From: Endomicrobium sp.
GTDB taxonomy: Bacteria > Elusimicrobiota > Endomicrobiia > Endomicrobiales > Endomicrobiaceae
Assembly (NCBI GenBank): GCA_031290155.1
Contig: JAITOB010000012.1
Location: forward strand, 1 to 38,777
Direction of reading: 5' to 3'
Length of the DNA stretch: 38,777 bases
Below are positions 16,640 to 26,674 of the stretch, one piece after another. The number at the start of each line of letters is the position of its first letter. The first letter of the stretch is position 1. Under the pieces are notes generated by a model. It saw nothing but the letters and a program-made list of their open reading frames with translations. It made no database searches and was not told the origin of the DNA. A program made the translations under genes and the position numbers.

Positions 16640-16785
16640 AATAGAAAAGAAGCCGCCCGGCTCACCTTGACCATTTTAGGGAAAAGGTTTAAATGTTAAC
16701 AATATTTTGTCGCATAGCGATGTATTTACGGGGCGGATATCTATTTATCTGGCCCGATTTTTTATTTAAAAATTGGGAAAGGGCA
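16640..16785 (+). promoter_or_regulatory. Structured leader upstream of infC, candidate ribosomal-protein autoregulatory RNA
   Basis: Pairings seen: ACCTT (16664-16668) with AAGGT (16684-16688); CCGCCC (16653-16658) with GGGCGG (16731-16736) at long range; TCGC/GCGA (16710-16720); and a 10-bp hairpin 16753-16777 (CCCGATTTTT with AAAAATTGGG, one G-T wobble) directly before the ribosome site AAAGGG. In several bacteria the infC-rpmI-rplT operon is repressed by L20 binding its mRNA leader, and this leader is in the right place. The match to any known L20-leader class was not tested. Confidence 0.45.
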
Positions 16786-17331
16786 ATGTCCCGACTGCCA
16801 AGAGGAGGAGCTGTCGAAAACAAAAGATTTCGTATAAACCAATTTATCAGGGACCCGGAAGTAAGACTTGTTGATTCTGACGGAAAAATGTTAGGTGTAG
16901 TAAAAACTTTTGATGCCTTATCAAAAGCACAGGCTAAAGATTTAGATTTAGTTGAAATCTCTCCACAGGCAAACCCGCCTGTTTGTAAAATAATTAATTT
17001 CTCCAAATTTAAGTATGAAATGGAGAAAAAAGAAAAAGAAGCAAAAAAGAAACAAAAAATTTCACACATTAAAGAAGTGAGAATAAGACCTCGAATCGGA
17101 GAACATGATTTAGAAGTTAAAATCAAACATGCCAGGGAATTTATTGCCGAAGGGGATAGAGTGCAGCTTACAGCTATGTTTTCGGGGAGGGAAATGCAGC
17201 ACAAAGATTTAGGAATTAAAATTATGGACAAAATAAAAGAGTCTTTGGTTGATATTGCGGAACCCGAAGGGAGAACTTCTTTAATGGGTACGAGGTTATC
17301 CTTGATCTTAATTCCTAAAAATAAAAAATAA
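16786..17331 (+). CDS. infC: Translation initiation factor IF-3
   Basis: IF-3 binds the 30S subunit, blocks premature 50S joining and checks the initiator codon-anticodon pair. ATG 16786 has GGGAAAGGG just upstream and gives 181 residues, the family's normal size; the frame is open further up but carries no IF-3 homology there. The N-terminal domain (FRINQFIRDPEVRLVDSDG), the lysine-rich linker (EKKEKEAKKKQK, about 80-95) and C-terminal domain (KEVRIRPRIGEHDLEVKI, GRTSLMGTRLSLIL) are complete. It heads the conserved infC-rpmI-rplT operon. Confidence 0.96.
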   Translation: MSRLPRGGAVENKRFRINQFIRDPEVRLVDSDGKMLGVVKTFDALSKAQAKDLDLVEISPQANPPVCKIINFSKFKYEMEKKEKEAKKKQKISHIKEVRIRPRIGEHDLEVKIKHAREFIAEGDRVQLTAMFSGREMQHKDLGIKIMDKIKESLVDIAEPEGRTSLMGTRLSLILIPKNKK

Positions 17332-17340
17332 TCTAATATG

Positions 17341-17363
17341 TGGCAAACTATACTTGTTTGCCA
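17341..17363 (+). other. Perfect 8-bp hairpin between infC and rpmI
   Basis: TGGCAAAC (17341-17348), loop TATACTT, GTTTGCCA (17356-17363), 9 nt after the infC stop and 20 nt before the L35 start. No T run follows, so a processing or translational-control element is more likely than a terminator. The ribosome site CGAGGGA (17371-17377) lies just outside the stem. Confidence 0.5.
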
Positions 17364-17382
17364 TTATAAACGAGGGACTGAA

Positions 17383-17583
17383 ATGCCTAAAATGAAAATG
17401 CACAGCGGCGCTAAAAAACGCTTTAAAGTTACGAGTAAAGGTAAAGTTAAATATAAAAAGCCCGGTCAGAGACATCTTTTAACTGGAGATTCAGGCAATC
17501 AGAACAGAAAAGCCAGGAAATCTGTTATAGTTGCAAAAACAGATATGAAGGTTATGAAAAAAATAATGCCATACGGCTTTTAA
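17383..17583 (+). CDS. rpmI: Ribosomal protein L35
   Basis: Small basic 50S subunit protein. ATG 17383 is chosen because GAGGGA lies 6-12 nt upstream and the product then begins MPKMKMHSGAKKRFKVT, the family signature; an in-frame ATG at 17338 would add an unrelated extension that crosses the hairpin. The 66-residue length, RHLLTG motif and C-terminal MKKIMPYGF are standard for L35. Lies between infC and rplT as in most bacteria. Confidence 0.96.
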   Translation: MPKMKMHSGAKKRFKVTSKGKVKYKKPGQRHLLTGDSGNQNRKARKSVIVAKTDMKVMKKIMPYGF

Positions 17584-17612
17584 GATATTTATTATGACAA
17601 AGGAGATTTGCT

Positions 17613-17960
17613 ATGCGCACAAAAAGCGCTGTATATACAAGACAAAAAAAGAAAAAAATATTTAGACTTGCAAAAGGATCTTATGCAACAAAGAAAAACC
17701 GTTGGAGAATGGTAATTCAGCAAGTAGAAAGATCTCTCAATTATGCTTATACCGGAAGAAAAGACAATAAAGCAAATTTCAGAACTCTTTGGATAATTCG
17801 TCTTAATGCCGCGGTAAGAGAAGAAGGAATTTCTTACAATAAATTTATTGTAGGTCTTAAGAAAGCTAATATTCTCATAGATAGGAAAATGCTGGCAGAA
17901 ATCGCAGTAAATGATAACGTTACATTTAAACAATTGATAGAAGCCGCCAAAGCCGCATAA
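17613..17960 (+). CDS. rplT: Ribosomal protein L20
   Basis: Essential early 50S assembly protein that also represses its own operon in several species. The 115-residue product has the basic N-terminal tail (MRTKSAVYTRQKKKKIFRLAKGS), the long central helix (YAYTGRKDNKANFRTLWI) and the globular C-terminal part (NAAVREEGISYNKFI, then DRKMLAEIAVND). ATG 17613 follows AAAGGAG (17599-17605). It is 29 nt from rpmI and only 15 nt from the next gene, so transcription probably continues into the potassium genes. Confidence 0.97.
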   Translation: MRTKSAVYTRQKKKKIFRLAKGSYATKKNRWRMVIQQVERSLNYAYTGRKDNKANFRTLWIIRLNAAVREEGISYNKFIVGLKKANILIDRKMLAEIAVNDNVTFKQLIEAAKAA

Positions 17961-17975
17961 TCAAAAATAAAATCA

Positions 17976-19280
17976 ATGAGTTATTCTCCTGTAAAATCGA
18001 TAGTATTATTTTTTCTTGGGCTTATAATAGCAGGTATGCTGCTTTTGTCGCTACCTGTTTCGTGGGGTTCCGGTAATTTTTCTTTTATTGCAAATTTATT
18101 TACGGCTGTCTCGGCAGTATGCGTTACGGGTCTTTCGGTTGTAGATATAGGAGAATATTATTCAATATTTGGACAAATAATCATTTTGCTTTTAGTCCAG
18201 TTTGGCGGTATGGGGTATATGTTTATTTCAACAGTTGTTACCTTGCTGCTTGGTAAAATGACTTTAAAAGACAGACGTATAATGCAGGATATGTTTGACG
18301 TATCGTCATTCAGCGGTTTAAAGAGACTTCTTTCAAAGGCTGTTTTTTTTGTTTTAAGTATAGAGCTTGTCGGAGCGGTAATATTAATTTTTATTTTTTT
18401 ACGTAATTTTTCTTTTTTAAAGTCTATATATTTAGGAGTATTTTATTCGGTAACCGCATTTTGTAACGCTGGTTTCAGCGTTTTTGAAGACAGCTTAGCA
18501 CAGTTTGCAGACAATCCGGGCTTGTTATACGTAATGTCAATTTTAATACTTCTTGGCGGGATCGGTTTTTTTGTAATAGTCGATATTTATGATACTTATA
18601 AAGAAAAACGTTTACATTTTGCAACTCATACAAAAGTTGTTCTTTCAATGTCTGTGGCGGTTTCATTTTTTACCTTTATACTGCTGTTATTTTCAGATGC
18701 GGTAAAAGGTCACGGCATACTTTATTTTATCAACAATATTTTTTTCCAAGCTGTAAGCATTAGAACTGCGGGTTTTTATTCTATACCGCTAAATCCGCTT
18801 GATGAGTTTACAAATACGATTTTAATATTTTTAATGTCAATAGGCGCTTCTCCCGGGAGTACTGCGGGAGGCGTTAAAGTTACTACGCTTGTATTGGTGT
18901 TTGTTTTTGTAAGAAGCGTCCTGAAAGGAAATGATGAATTCGTTTTATTTAAAAAACGAATTCCATTCGATTTAATAAAAAAAGCGCTTGCAATATTTAT
19001 CGTATTCTTTGCTTTGACCACGCTTTTTTCAGCGATTCTTGTTTTATTGGAAGGATATTTAGGCGCGCTTAATATTATTTTTGAAGTTGTTTCTGCTTTT
19101 GCTACGGTGGGATTGTCGTTAGGTATCACCAAAGATTTATCGGTTGCAGGCAAAATGCTTATCATTATTGCTATGATAGTCGGCAGGATAGGTATTCTTG
19201 CGTTGTTGATAGTTATGTTAAATCCTATTATTAAAAATAAAAAAATAAAATATCCTGAAGCTAAAATATTAGTTGGATAA
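17976..19280 (+). CDS. ktrB: KtrB/TrkH-type potassium channel subunit
   Basis: Membrane pore of a K+ uptake system, 434 residues with four M1-P-M2 repeats. The four pore-loop filters are visible: VCVTGLS (about 45-51), FCNAGFS (about 162-168), RTAGFYS (about 262-268) and FATVGLS (about 375-381). Repeat 3 has the Gly/Ser-rich gate stretch SPGSTAGGVKVTTL. The cytosolic partner KtrA is encoded next. Placed 15 nt after rplT, so it is part of the ribosomal-protein transcription unit unless an internal promoter exists. KtrB-type is preferred over TrkH because of size. Confidence 0.93.
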   Translation: MSYSPVKSIVLFFLGLIIAGMLLLSLPVSWGSGNFSFIANLFTAVSAVCVTGLSVVDIGEYYSIFGQIIILLLVQFGGMGYMFISTVVTLLLGKMTLKDRRIMQDMFDVSSFSGLKRLLSKAVFFVLSIELVGAVILIFIFLRNFSFLKSIYLGVFYSVTAFCNAGFSVFEDSLAQFADNPGLLYVMSILILLGGIGFFVIVDIYDTYKEKRLHFATHTKVVLSMSVAVSFFTFILLLFSDAVKGHGILYFINNIFFQAVSIRTAGFYSIPLNPLDEFTNTILIFLMSIGASPGSTAGGVKVTTLVLVFVFVRSVLKGNDEFVLFKKRIPFDLIKKALAIFIVFFALTTLFSAILVLLEGYLGALNIIFEVVSAFATVGLSLGITKDLSVAGKMLIIIAMIVGRIGILALLIVMLNPIIKNKKIKYPEAKILVG

Positions 19281-19322
19281 TATAATAATTACAGTTATAA
19301 AATTATGGAAGGGGAAGTATCG

Positions 19323-20018
19323 ATGAATAAAAAGCAGTTTGCAGTTATAGGGCTTGGAACATTCGGTTATAATGTTGCAGTGGAACTTGTAAAAAAAGAC
19401 ATACAGGTTTTGGCTATTGATAATGACAATGAAATAGTTAACCGCATAAGTCCGTTTGTTACACAGGCATTAATAGCCGATGCTACTGATGAAAAAGCTA
19501 TGGAAGACGCCGGTATTGCAGATTGCGACAGCGTTATAATCTCAATAGGAGAAAATATAGAAACAAGCATTTTAACTACGCTTATAGTTAAAGAACTCGG
19601 GGTTAAAAATGTTATAGTTAAATCTTCAAGTCATTGGCATTCAAAAGTTGCGGTGAAGCTGGGTGCAAGCACGGTGGTATATCCAGAATTAGAAATGGCA
19701 AGGAAATATGCTGACAGCATATTAACACCTAATATTTTAGAACAGATAGAACTTTCAAAAGATTATAATTTAGTTGAAGTTGTAGCTCCTAAAGAAATTT
19801 GGGGTAAAACAATAAAAAATTCAGATATTAGAAACAAGTACGGGATTAACATCATCGCCATACGCAAACAAATCCCTGTTATTAACGATGATGGACAAAG
19901 TGATATAAAAAAAGAAATAAATATGTTGCCTGGTTCTGACGATGAAATAAATCAAAATGACGTTTTGATTGTTGTGGGTTCTCAGCAGGCTCTATCAAAG
20001 TTTAAGGATAATTTATGA
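19323..20018 (+). CDS. ktrA: KtrA/TrkA-type RCK regulatory subunit of K+ uptake
   Basis: Cytoplasmic gating ring protein that binds nucleotide and controls the KtrB pore. ATG 19323 is favoured over ATG 19305 because AAGGGGAAG (19309-19317) is then a correctly spaced ribosome site. The product (231 residues) begins with a Rossmann fold (FAVIGLGTFGYNVAVEL), the acidic residue after strand 2 (LAIDNDNE), DATDEKAMEDAGI, and then an RCK_C (TrkA_C) domain from about residue 140. The stop overlaps the following TPR gene (ATGA). Confidence 0.93.
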   Translation: MNKKQFAVIGLGTFGYNVAVELVKKDIQVLAIDNDNEIVNRISPFVTQALIADATDEKAMEDAGIADCDSVIISIGENIETSILTTLIVKELGVKNVIVKSSSHWHSKVAVKLGASTVVYPELEMARKYADSILTPNILEQIELSKDYNLVEVVAPKEIWGKTIKNSDIRNKYGINIIAIRKQIPVINDDGQSDIKKEINMLPGSDDEINQNDVLIVVGSQQALSKFKDNL

Positions 20019-20305
20019 ACAATAAAAATATAAGCAGTAACAAAAACTCAAACGAAGCAGATTATATAGAATTAGGGAAATTTTATTTTCTTAATGATAA
20101 GTATGATGAAGCTGTCTCTGAATTTAAAAAGGTTTTAAAAATAAACCCTTCTAATGCTGAAGCTTATTATAACATAGGTCTTATTAAAGAGACTGCAAAC
20201 TTGCTAGAAGAAGCAAAAGAAATGTATTCAAAAGCATTAGATATTAATCCCGATTATAAAATAGCCAGAGGCAGGCTCAATAAACTTATAGGTATTAGAT
20301 ATTAA
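20015..20305 (+). CDS. Small tetratricopeptide-repeat protein, 96 residues
   Basis: Two clear TPR units: YIELGKFYFLNDKYDEAVSE to ILKINPS-like KVLKINPSN, and AEAYYNIGLIKETANLLEEA to KALDINPDYK, with the conserved small and aromatic positions. No signal peptide or membrane segment, so it is a cytoplasmic adaptor. It overlaps the ktrA stop by 4 nt and lies 16 nt before pheS, so it is co-translated in the operon. Its partner is unknown; coupling to ktrA is only positional. Confidence 0.8.
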   Translation: MNNKNISSNKNSNEADYIELGKFYFLNDKYDEAVSEFKKVLKINPSNAEAYYNIGLIKETANLLEEAKEMYSKALDINPDYKIARGRLNKLIGIRY

Positions 20306-20321
20306 CAAAAAGGATTCTCCA

Positions 20322-21341
20322 GTGAATGATATCGAACATATTGTTAACGAAGTGTCGGAAAAAATAAAGAATTCCGATATTGCAGCGCTTGAAAAAATAA
20401 GAACTGAGTATTTGGGCAAAAACGGCGTTTTAACGCATATTTTAAAGTCCCTGCATAAATATTCTATTAAAGAGAAAAAGAAAATCGGCTCGGAAGCAAA
20501 CAAAGCCAAAACTTTTATTGAAAATGAAATTGAAAAGAGAAAAGAAAATCTTAAAGAAGCTTTAGTTAATGAAAAAATGCAGAAAGAAAAATTAGATTAT
20601 TCTCAAAGTTTTTATTTCCCCTTTGCAAAAGGAAGTTTTCATCCTGTTATTGAAACAATTGAAACTATAAGCTCTGTTTTTAAATCGCTTGGTTTTTTTG
20701 TTGCTGAAGGTTATGAAATAGAAAATGATTGGTATAATTTCGAAGCTTTAAATATGCCTAAAAGCCACCCCGCAAGAGATACCCAGGACACTTTTTATCT
20801 TGAAGGGATGAGAAATTTACTTAGAACGCATACTTCTCCAAGCCAGATTCATATTATGGAAAAACAAAAACCGCCTGTAAGAGTTATTGTGCCCGGTAGA
20901 GTTTATAGAAATGAAGCTTCTGATTCTTCGCATTCATCTACATTCCACCAAATTGAGGGTTTAACGGTAGATGAAAATGTAACGTTTACAGATTTAAAAG
21001 CTGTTCTTACTGAGTTTGTAGGCAGATTTTTCGGTTCAGCACTGAAAGTTCGTTTTAGACCGTCTCATTTTCAATTTACAGAACCTTCTGCCGAAGTCGA
21101 TATACAATGTTTTTTTTGCGGAGGTAAAGGCTGCAGATTATGTAAAAATTCGGGATTTATTGAAATATTAGGCTGCGGAATGGTACATCCAAATGTTTTA
21201 AAAGCGGTTAATTATGATTCAGAAAAATATACGGGGTATGCTTTTGGCATAGGCATTGAAAGAATTACGATGTTAAAATATGAAATAGACGATATACGTC
21301 TGTTATATGAAAATGATTTAAGATTTTTAAAACAATTTTAA
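20322..21341 (+). CDS. pheS: Phenylalanyl-tRNA synthetase alpha subunit
   Basis: Catalytic subunit of the (alpha-beta)2 class II enzyme. It starts with GTG 20322 behind AAAAGGA (20308-20314). Residues 1-90 form the coiled-coil tRNA-binding arm (EKIRTEYLGKNGVLT). The catalytic domain shows NMPKSHPARDTQDTFYLE, the class II motif 2 region (GRVYRNEASDSSHSSTFHQIEG) and motif 3 (YAFGIGIERITMLKY). A Cys cluster (CFFCGGKGCRLCKNSG, about residues 264-279) may bind metal. Length 339 is normal. pheT follows after a 111-nt gap. Confidence 0.96.
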   Translation: MNDIEHIVNEVSEKIKNSDIAALEKIRTEYLGKNGVLTHILKSLHKYSIKEKKKIGSEANKAKTFIENEIEKRKENLKEALVNEKMQKEKLDYSQSFYFPFAKGSFHPVIETIETISSVFKSLGFFVAEGYEIENDWYNFEALNMPKSHPARDTQDTFYLEGMRNLLRTHTSPSQIHIMEKQKPPVRVIVPGRVYRNEASDSSHSSTFHQIEGLTVDENVTFTDLKAVLTEFVGRFFGSALKVRFRPSHFQFTEPSAEVDIQCFFCGGKGCRLCKNSGFIEILGCGMVHPNVLKAVNYDSEKYTGYAFGIGIERITMLKYEIDDIRLLYENDLRFLKQF

Positions 21342-21452
21342 AATAGTAGATACCGTTGAAGTTTGTTTATAATTTTTAATGAAGTATCAGTGCAATAATT
21401 TTAGCAGTCGTAGCCCTGAGAAGTTTTGTAGAAAATCCCAAGGATAATTAAA

Positions 21453-23819
21453 ATGAAAATATCATATAAGTGGCTTAAGAAATTTGTGGATTTTGATTTA
21501 AATCTGCAGGAGCTGGTATCAGTCCTTAATTCTATAGGCATTGAAACTGTTGTTGTTTCGGCCGGGAGCGGCTGGACTAATGTTGTTGCTGCAAAAGTTT
21601 TGACTGTGCAAAAACATCCGCAGGCGGATAAACTTTCTTTATGTAAAGTCAGCGACGGTTCAAACGATTATTCAATAGTATCCGCCGCAAAAAATATTGC
21701 AGTGGGGCAAATTGTTCCTCTGGCAAAAATCGGTGCGGTACTGCCAGGTAATTTTAAAATAAAAGAATCTAAAATAAGAGGAATAAAATCTGAAGGTATG
21801 ATATGTTCTGAAGCCGAACTTGGTCTGTTAGAAAAATCCGGAGGTATTTTGGTTCTTAATGAAATTGCAAAAATTGGCGATGCTCTTGAAAATGTTTTAG
21901 GCGAAGCTGATTCAATTCTTGAGATAGAAATAACGACAAACAGAGGGGATTGTTTAAGTCACTTAGGCGTTGCAAGAGAAATAAGCGCAAAATTACAAAA
22001 GGCAGTAGCCCTTCCTGCGATAAAAATTTTTAACACTGCGGATTTACAGTATGTTGAAATCAAATCTAATTTATGTTCTCGTTATATAGGAAGCGTAATA
22101 TCTGGAATTAAAATAGGTCCTTCGCCTAAATGGATTTCAGACGCTTTGGAAAAGTCCGGGATAAGATCTATTAATAATGTTGTTGATATAACCAATTATG
22201 TTATGATTGAACTGGGGCAGCCTTTGCATGCTTTTGATATAACAAAACTTTCATCTAAAAGGGTTATAGTAAGGAAAGCCGGTGATTCCGAAAAAATAAC
22301 GGCCCTCAACGGCATAGAATATAAACTTGATTCCGATATGCTTATAATAGCCGATAAAGAAAAACCTGTTGCAATTGCGGGAGTTATGGGCGGAGAATAT
22401 TCATGCATTGACGAAAAAACAAAAACTATATTTTTAGAAAGCGCAATTTTTGACTCAGCGTCAATAAGGAAAACTTCAAAAAAGCTGAATCTTTCAAGCG
22501 ATTCTTCCTACAGATTTGAAAGAGGTTTGGGATGGGATATGTCTGAATTTGCGTCATGGAGAGCCGTAAATCTTCTAACTGAGATAGCCGGTGGTAAATT
22601 AGAATCAAGAAAAGATTTGAAGATTGTTGAGTATGAACAAATAAGAATAGCTTTAAGAATTGAGAGGGTATCTAAAGTACTGGGATATGCTGTTGAAGAA
22701 AGCGAAATATTTTCAATTTTAAAATTTCTCGGCATAGACGTAAAATATGGTAACGGGAGAATTTTCTGTAATATTCCGTCATGGCGCAACGATATAAAAG
22801 AAGAAGTGGATTTAATTGAAGAAATTGCAAGAATTAAGGGGTATGATTTTATACCCTCTCCCAAAATATCTCATACTCAAATATATGCGCAGGATAATTC
22901 ATTTCTTCCTGTTGTTGTTAAAAAATTCAGGGTTAAATTAAACTCGCTTGGTTTCAGCGAAGCTTTAAATTATAGTTTTTCAGAAATCAGCGAATTAGAC
23001 AAGTTTGGTTTAAAATATTTTTATAAAATAATGAATCCTATATCTAAGGAAAACGAAGTGTTAAAACCGTCTTTGCTGCCCGCGCTGTATAAAAATTTAC
23101 TGCTTAATATTGACCAGGGCTGTGAAATTGCAGCTTTATTTGAATATGGTAAAATTTTTAACGAATTAGGCGAAAGAAAAACTTTTGCATTGATAATGTG
23201 CGGAAAAGTCTGGCGTGAATGGTGGAAATGGACAGAACAAAAAATTAGTCCAAAATACGATTTTTATTTTGGTGGCGGTATAATAAGAAATATTTTACCG
23301 GACGGTGAATTTAAAATTGATAAAAATTTAAATCCTAGAAGTTATTATCACTTCGGTAAAAACGCCGCTGTTTTATACAGAGGCAGACCTATAGGACAGT
23401 TAGGTATTTTGAATCCTTCAATATCAGATTCTGTTAAGGACGACGTCTTCTACTGTGAAATTGATTTAGAACCGCTTGAAGACGTTTATGTTGAAAAAAA
23501 ATCTGTTTATAAAGCCTATTCGAAATTTCCTGCCGTAAAAAGAGATATTTCAGTGACTGCAGATAAATCTTTGCGATTTGCTGAAATTGAAAATATTATT
23601 AAAAATTTTATAAAGTCAGGCAGTTGTTTAAAAGAATATTCGTTATTTTCAGTATATTCTGATGAAACTAGGCTAGGCGGTGGAAAAGTCGGCTATTCGT
23701 TCAGATTGTCTTATAAGAATAATGAAAGAACATTGACAGATGAAGAAGTTAATAAAGATATGGGCGCACTGTTAAAAAAACTTGATGATGAGACGGGGGT
23801 TAAATTAAGACGGCAGTAA
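21453..23819 (+). CDS. pheT: Phenylalanyl-tRNA synthetase beta subunit
   Basis: 788-residue partner of PheS. Domains in order: N-terminal start MKISYKWLKKFVDF, an OB-fold tRNA-binding domain (about 40-150, LTVQKHPQADKLSLCKV), the B3/B4 editing region (about 205-375, INNVVDITNYVMIELGQPLHAFD), B5 (about 400-470), a catalytic-like core, and the C-terminal anticodon-binding FDX-ACB domain (about 695-788, YSKFPAVKRDISVT). ATG 21453 follows AAGGAT (21440-21445). The frame is intact. The 111-nt gap after pheS has no recognised element. Confidence 0.96.
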   Translation: MKISYKWLKKFVDFDLNLQELVSVLNSIGIETVVVSAGSGWTNVVAAKVLTVQKHPQADKLSLCKVSDGSNDYSIVSAAKNIAVGQIVPLAKIGAVLPGNFKIKESKIRGIKSEGMICSEAELGLLEKSGGILVLNEIAKIGDALENVLGEADSILEIEITTNRGDCLSHLGVAREISAKLQKAVALPAIKIFNTADLQYVEIKSNLCSRYIGSVISGIKIGPSPKWISDALEKSGIRSINNVVDITNYVMIELGQPLHAFDITKLSSKRVIVRKAGDSEKITALNGIEYKLDSDMLIIADKEKPVAIAGVMGGEYSCIDEKTKTIFLESAIFDSASIRKTSKKLNLSSDSSYRFERGLGWDMSEFASWRAVNLLTEIAGGKLESRKDLKIVEYEQIRIALRIERVSKVLGYAVEESEIFSILKFLGIDVKYGNGRIFCNIPSWRNDIKEEVDLIEEIARIKGYDFIPSPKISHTQIYAQDNSFLPVVVKKFRVKLNSLGFSEALNYSFSEISELDKFGLKYFYKIMNPISKENEVLKPSLLPALYKNLLLNIDQGCEIAALFEYGKIFNELGERKTFALIMCGKVWREWWKWTEQKISPKYDFYFGGGIIRNILPDGEFKIDKNLNPRSYYHFGKNAAVLYRGRPIGQLGILNPSISDSVKDDVFYCEIDLEPLEDVYVEKKSVYKAYSKFPAVKRDISVTADKSLRFAEIENIIKNFIKSGSCLKEYSLFSVYSDETRLGGGKVGYSFRLSYKNNERTLTDEEVNKDMGALLKKLDDETGVKLRRQ

Positions 23820-23841
23820 ACCGGAATAAGCAATATAATTA

Positions 23842-23869
23842 TTGTCAAAAAAATTGATTTTTGTATAAC
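23842..23869 (+). promoter_or_regulatory. Probable promoter of the gatC-corA-gatA unit
   Basis: TTGTCA (23842-23847), 16-nt spacer, TATAAC (23864-23869); each box matches consensus at 5 of 6 positions. It lies in the 82-nt gap between pheT and gatC and would give a leader of about 25 nt ending in AGAGGT, the gatC ribosome site. Confidence 0.5.
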
Positions 23870-23901
23870 TTTAATAATAATCAATATCAAGAGGTATCAA
23901 T

Positions 23902-24195
23902 GTGTTAAAAGAAGAACTTGAAGCTATTGCTTTTCTTGCAAGAATAGATATTAACGAATCGGAAAAAGAAAAATATCTTGCAGATATGAATAAAATGTTT
24001 GATTATATTGAAATTCTGCAGGAACCGGATGTAAGCGGTTTAAATCCTACGACTCACGTTACAGAGCTGAGAAATGTTTGGAGAGAAGATGTTGTAAAAA
24101 AGTGTTCAAAAGAAATCATAGACCATATTCTTAATGCGGCCCCTGAAAAAGAGGGCACTTTTTATAAAATTCAAAAGGTAATAGAATCGGAATGA
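23902..24195 (+). CDS. gatC: Glutamyl/aspartyl-tRNA amidotransferase subunit C
   Basis: Small subunit that clamps GatA to GatB in the enzyme that converts Glu-tRNA-Gln or Asp-tRNA-Asn to the amidated form. It starts at GTG 23902, since the overlapping ATG at 23900 stops at once; AGAGGT (23890-23895) precedes it. The 97 residues show the family pattern IAFLARIDINESEKEKY, then MFDYIEILQEPDVSGLNPTTH and the C-terminal APEKEGTFYKIQKVIE. The stop overlaps the corA start (ATGA). Confidence 0.94.
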   Translation: MLKEELEAIAFLARIDINESEKEKYLADMNKMFDYIEILQEPDVSGLNPTTHVTELRNVWREDVVKKCSKEIIDHILNAAPEKEGTFYKIQKVIESE

Positions 24196-25184
24196 TAAAA
24201 GCAATTTATTTAACCAACGGTATAATTACTATCGAATATGATGCGGGAAAAATTTTGGAAGATTATAGAAAAAAACCCGATCTTATATGGATTGACATAT
24301 ATTTAGAAAACCACGAACTAAGTCAAGAAGAAACTATGATTCTTTCAGAACTGTTTAAGTTTCATGAGATGTCAGTAGAAGACTGCCTGTTTCCTCAGTA
24401 TTATCCAAAAATGGAAGAATTTGAAAATTATGTTTTCGGAGCCGTGCATGGCATACAGCTTAAACCGCACTATTTTAAAGAATTTGAAGACAGCATTTAC
24501 GAATTAAATGTTTTTATCGGCAAAGATTTTGTGGTTACCGTGCATATTGAGGAATTGTTTTTTCTTGAAACTCTTTTTGAAAAAGTAAAAGCCAGACCGC
24601 AGATTGAAATGAAAAGTCTTGAAAATTTGCTTTATAATATTTTTAATAAAGTTGTTTCCAGCTATGAGTTTACTTTAGAAAAAATCGACGATAAAATTGA
24701 AAGCTTAGAAGACGATATTCTTAAGGATCCTGAAACTGAAATTATGGAAGAAATTCTTGATACAAAAAAAGTGATTTTTGCTATGAAAAAAATAGCTGAA
24801 CCGCAGCAAGCGACATATTTTTATTTTACAAGGGCAAACAATAATTTAATATCAAAAGAATATTTGGTATATTTCCGCGATATTTATATGCAGTGCGTAA
24901 CAATGAATCAGTCTATACTTATGCGAAGCCAAATGGTTGTAAACCTGCTTGAAGTTTATATGTCAAGCGTTACGGTCAGACTTACCGAAGTTATGAAATT
25001 TTTGACAGTAATAGCTACAGTTTTAATGCCTGTTCTTATTATATCCGGTTATTACGGAATGAACGTTAAATTCCCTGAAAATTTTATTTTTGGCGATAGA
25101 GGCCTATGGCTTTTTGCGATGTGTTTAATGTTAGTTGCTATAATAGCAATGTTTATATATTTTAAAAAGAAGAAGTGGTTTTGA
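24192..25184 (+). CDS. corA: CorA-family divalent cation (Mg2+) transporter
   Basis: 330-residue protein with the CorA plan: a large acidic cytoplasmic domain (residues 1-265), a long stalk helix, and two C-terminal membrane helices (about 268-290 and 303-322). The pore signature GYYGMNVKFPEN contains the family-defining GMN at the end of helix 1, and a lysine-rich tail (FKKKKWF) follows helix 2. It overlaps gatC by 4 nt and is 2 nt from the gatA start, so it is co-expressed with the amidotransferase. Mg2+ is the usual substrate, but Co2+ or Ni2+ cannot be excluded. Confidence 0.94.
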   Translation: MIKAIYLTNGIITIEYDAGKILEDYRKKPDLIWIDIYLENHELSQEETMILSELFKFHEMSVEDCLFPQYYPKMEEFENYVFGAVHGIQLKPHYFKEFEDSIYELNVFIGKDFVVTVHIEELFFLETLFEKVKARPQIEMKSLENLLYNIFNKVVSSYEFTLEKIDDKIESLEDDILKDPETEIMEEILDTKKVIFAMKKIAEPQQATYFYFTRANNNLISKEYLVYFRDIYMQCVTMNQSILMRSQMVVNLLEVYMSSVTVRLTEVMKFLTVIATVLMPVLIISGYYGMNVKFPENFIFGDRGLWLFAMCLMLVAIIAMFIYFKKKKWF

Positions 25185-25186
25185 TT

Positions 25187-26641
<1,455 letters not shown>

Positions 26642-26674
26642 GACGATTTCAATATATGTCGTTTAAGGGAGGGC

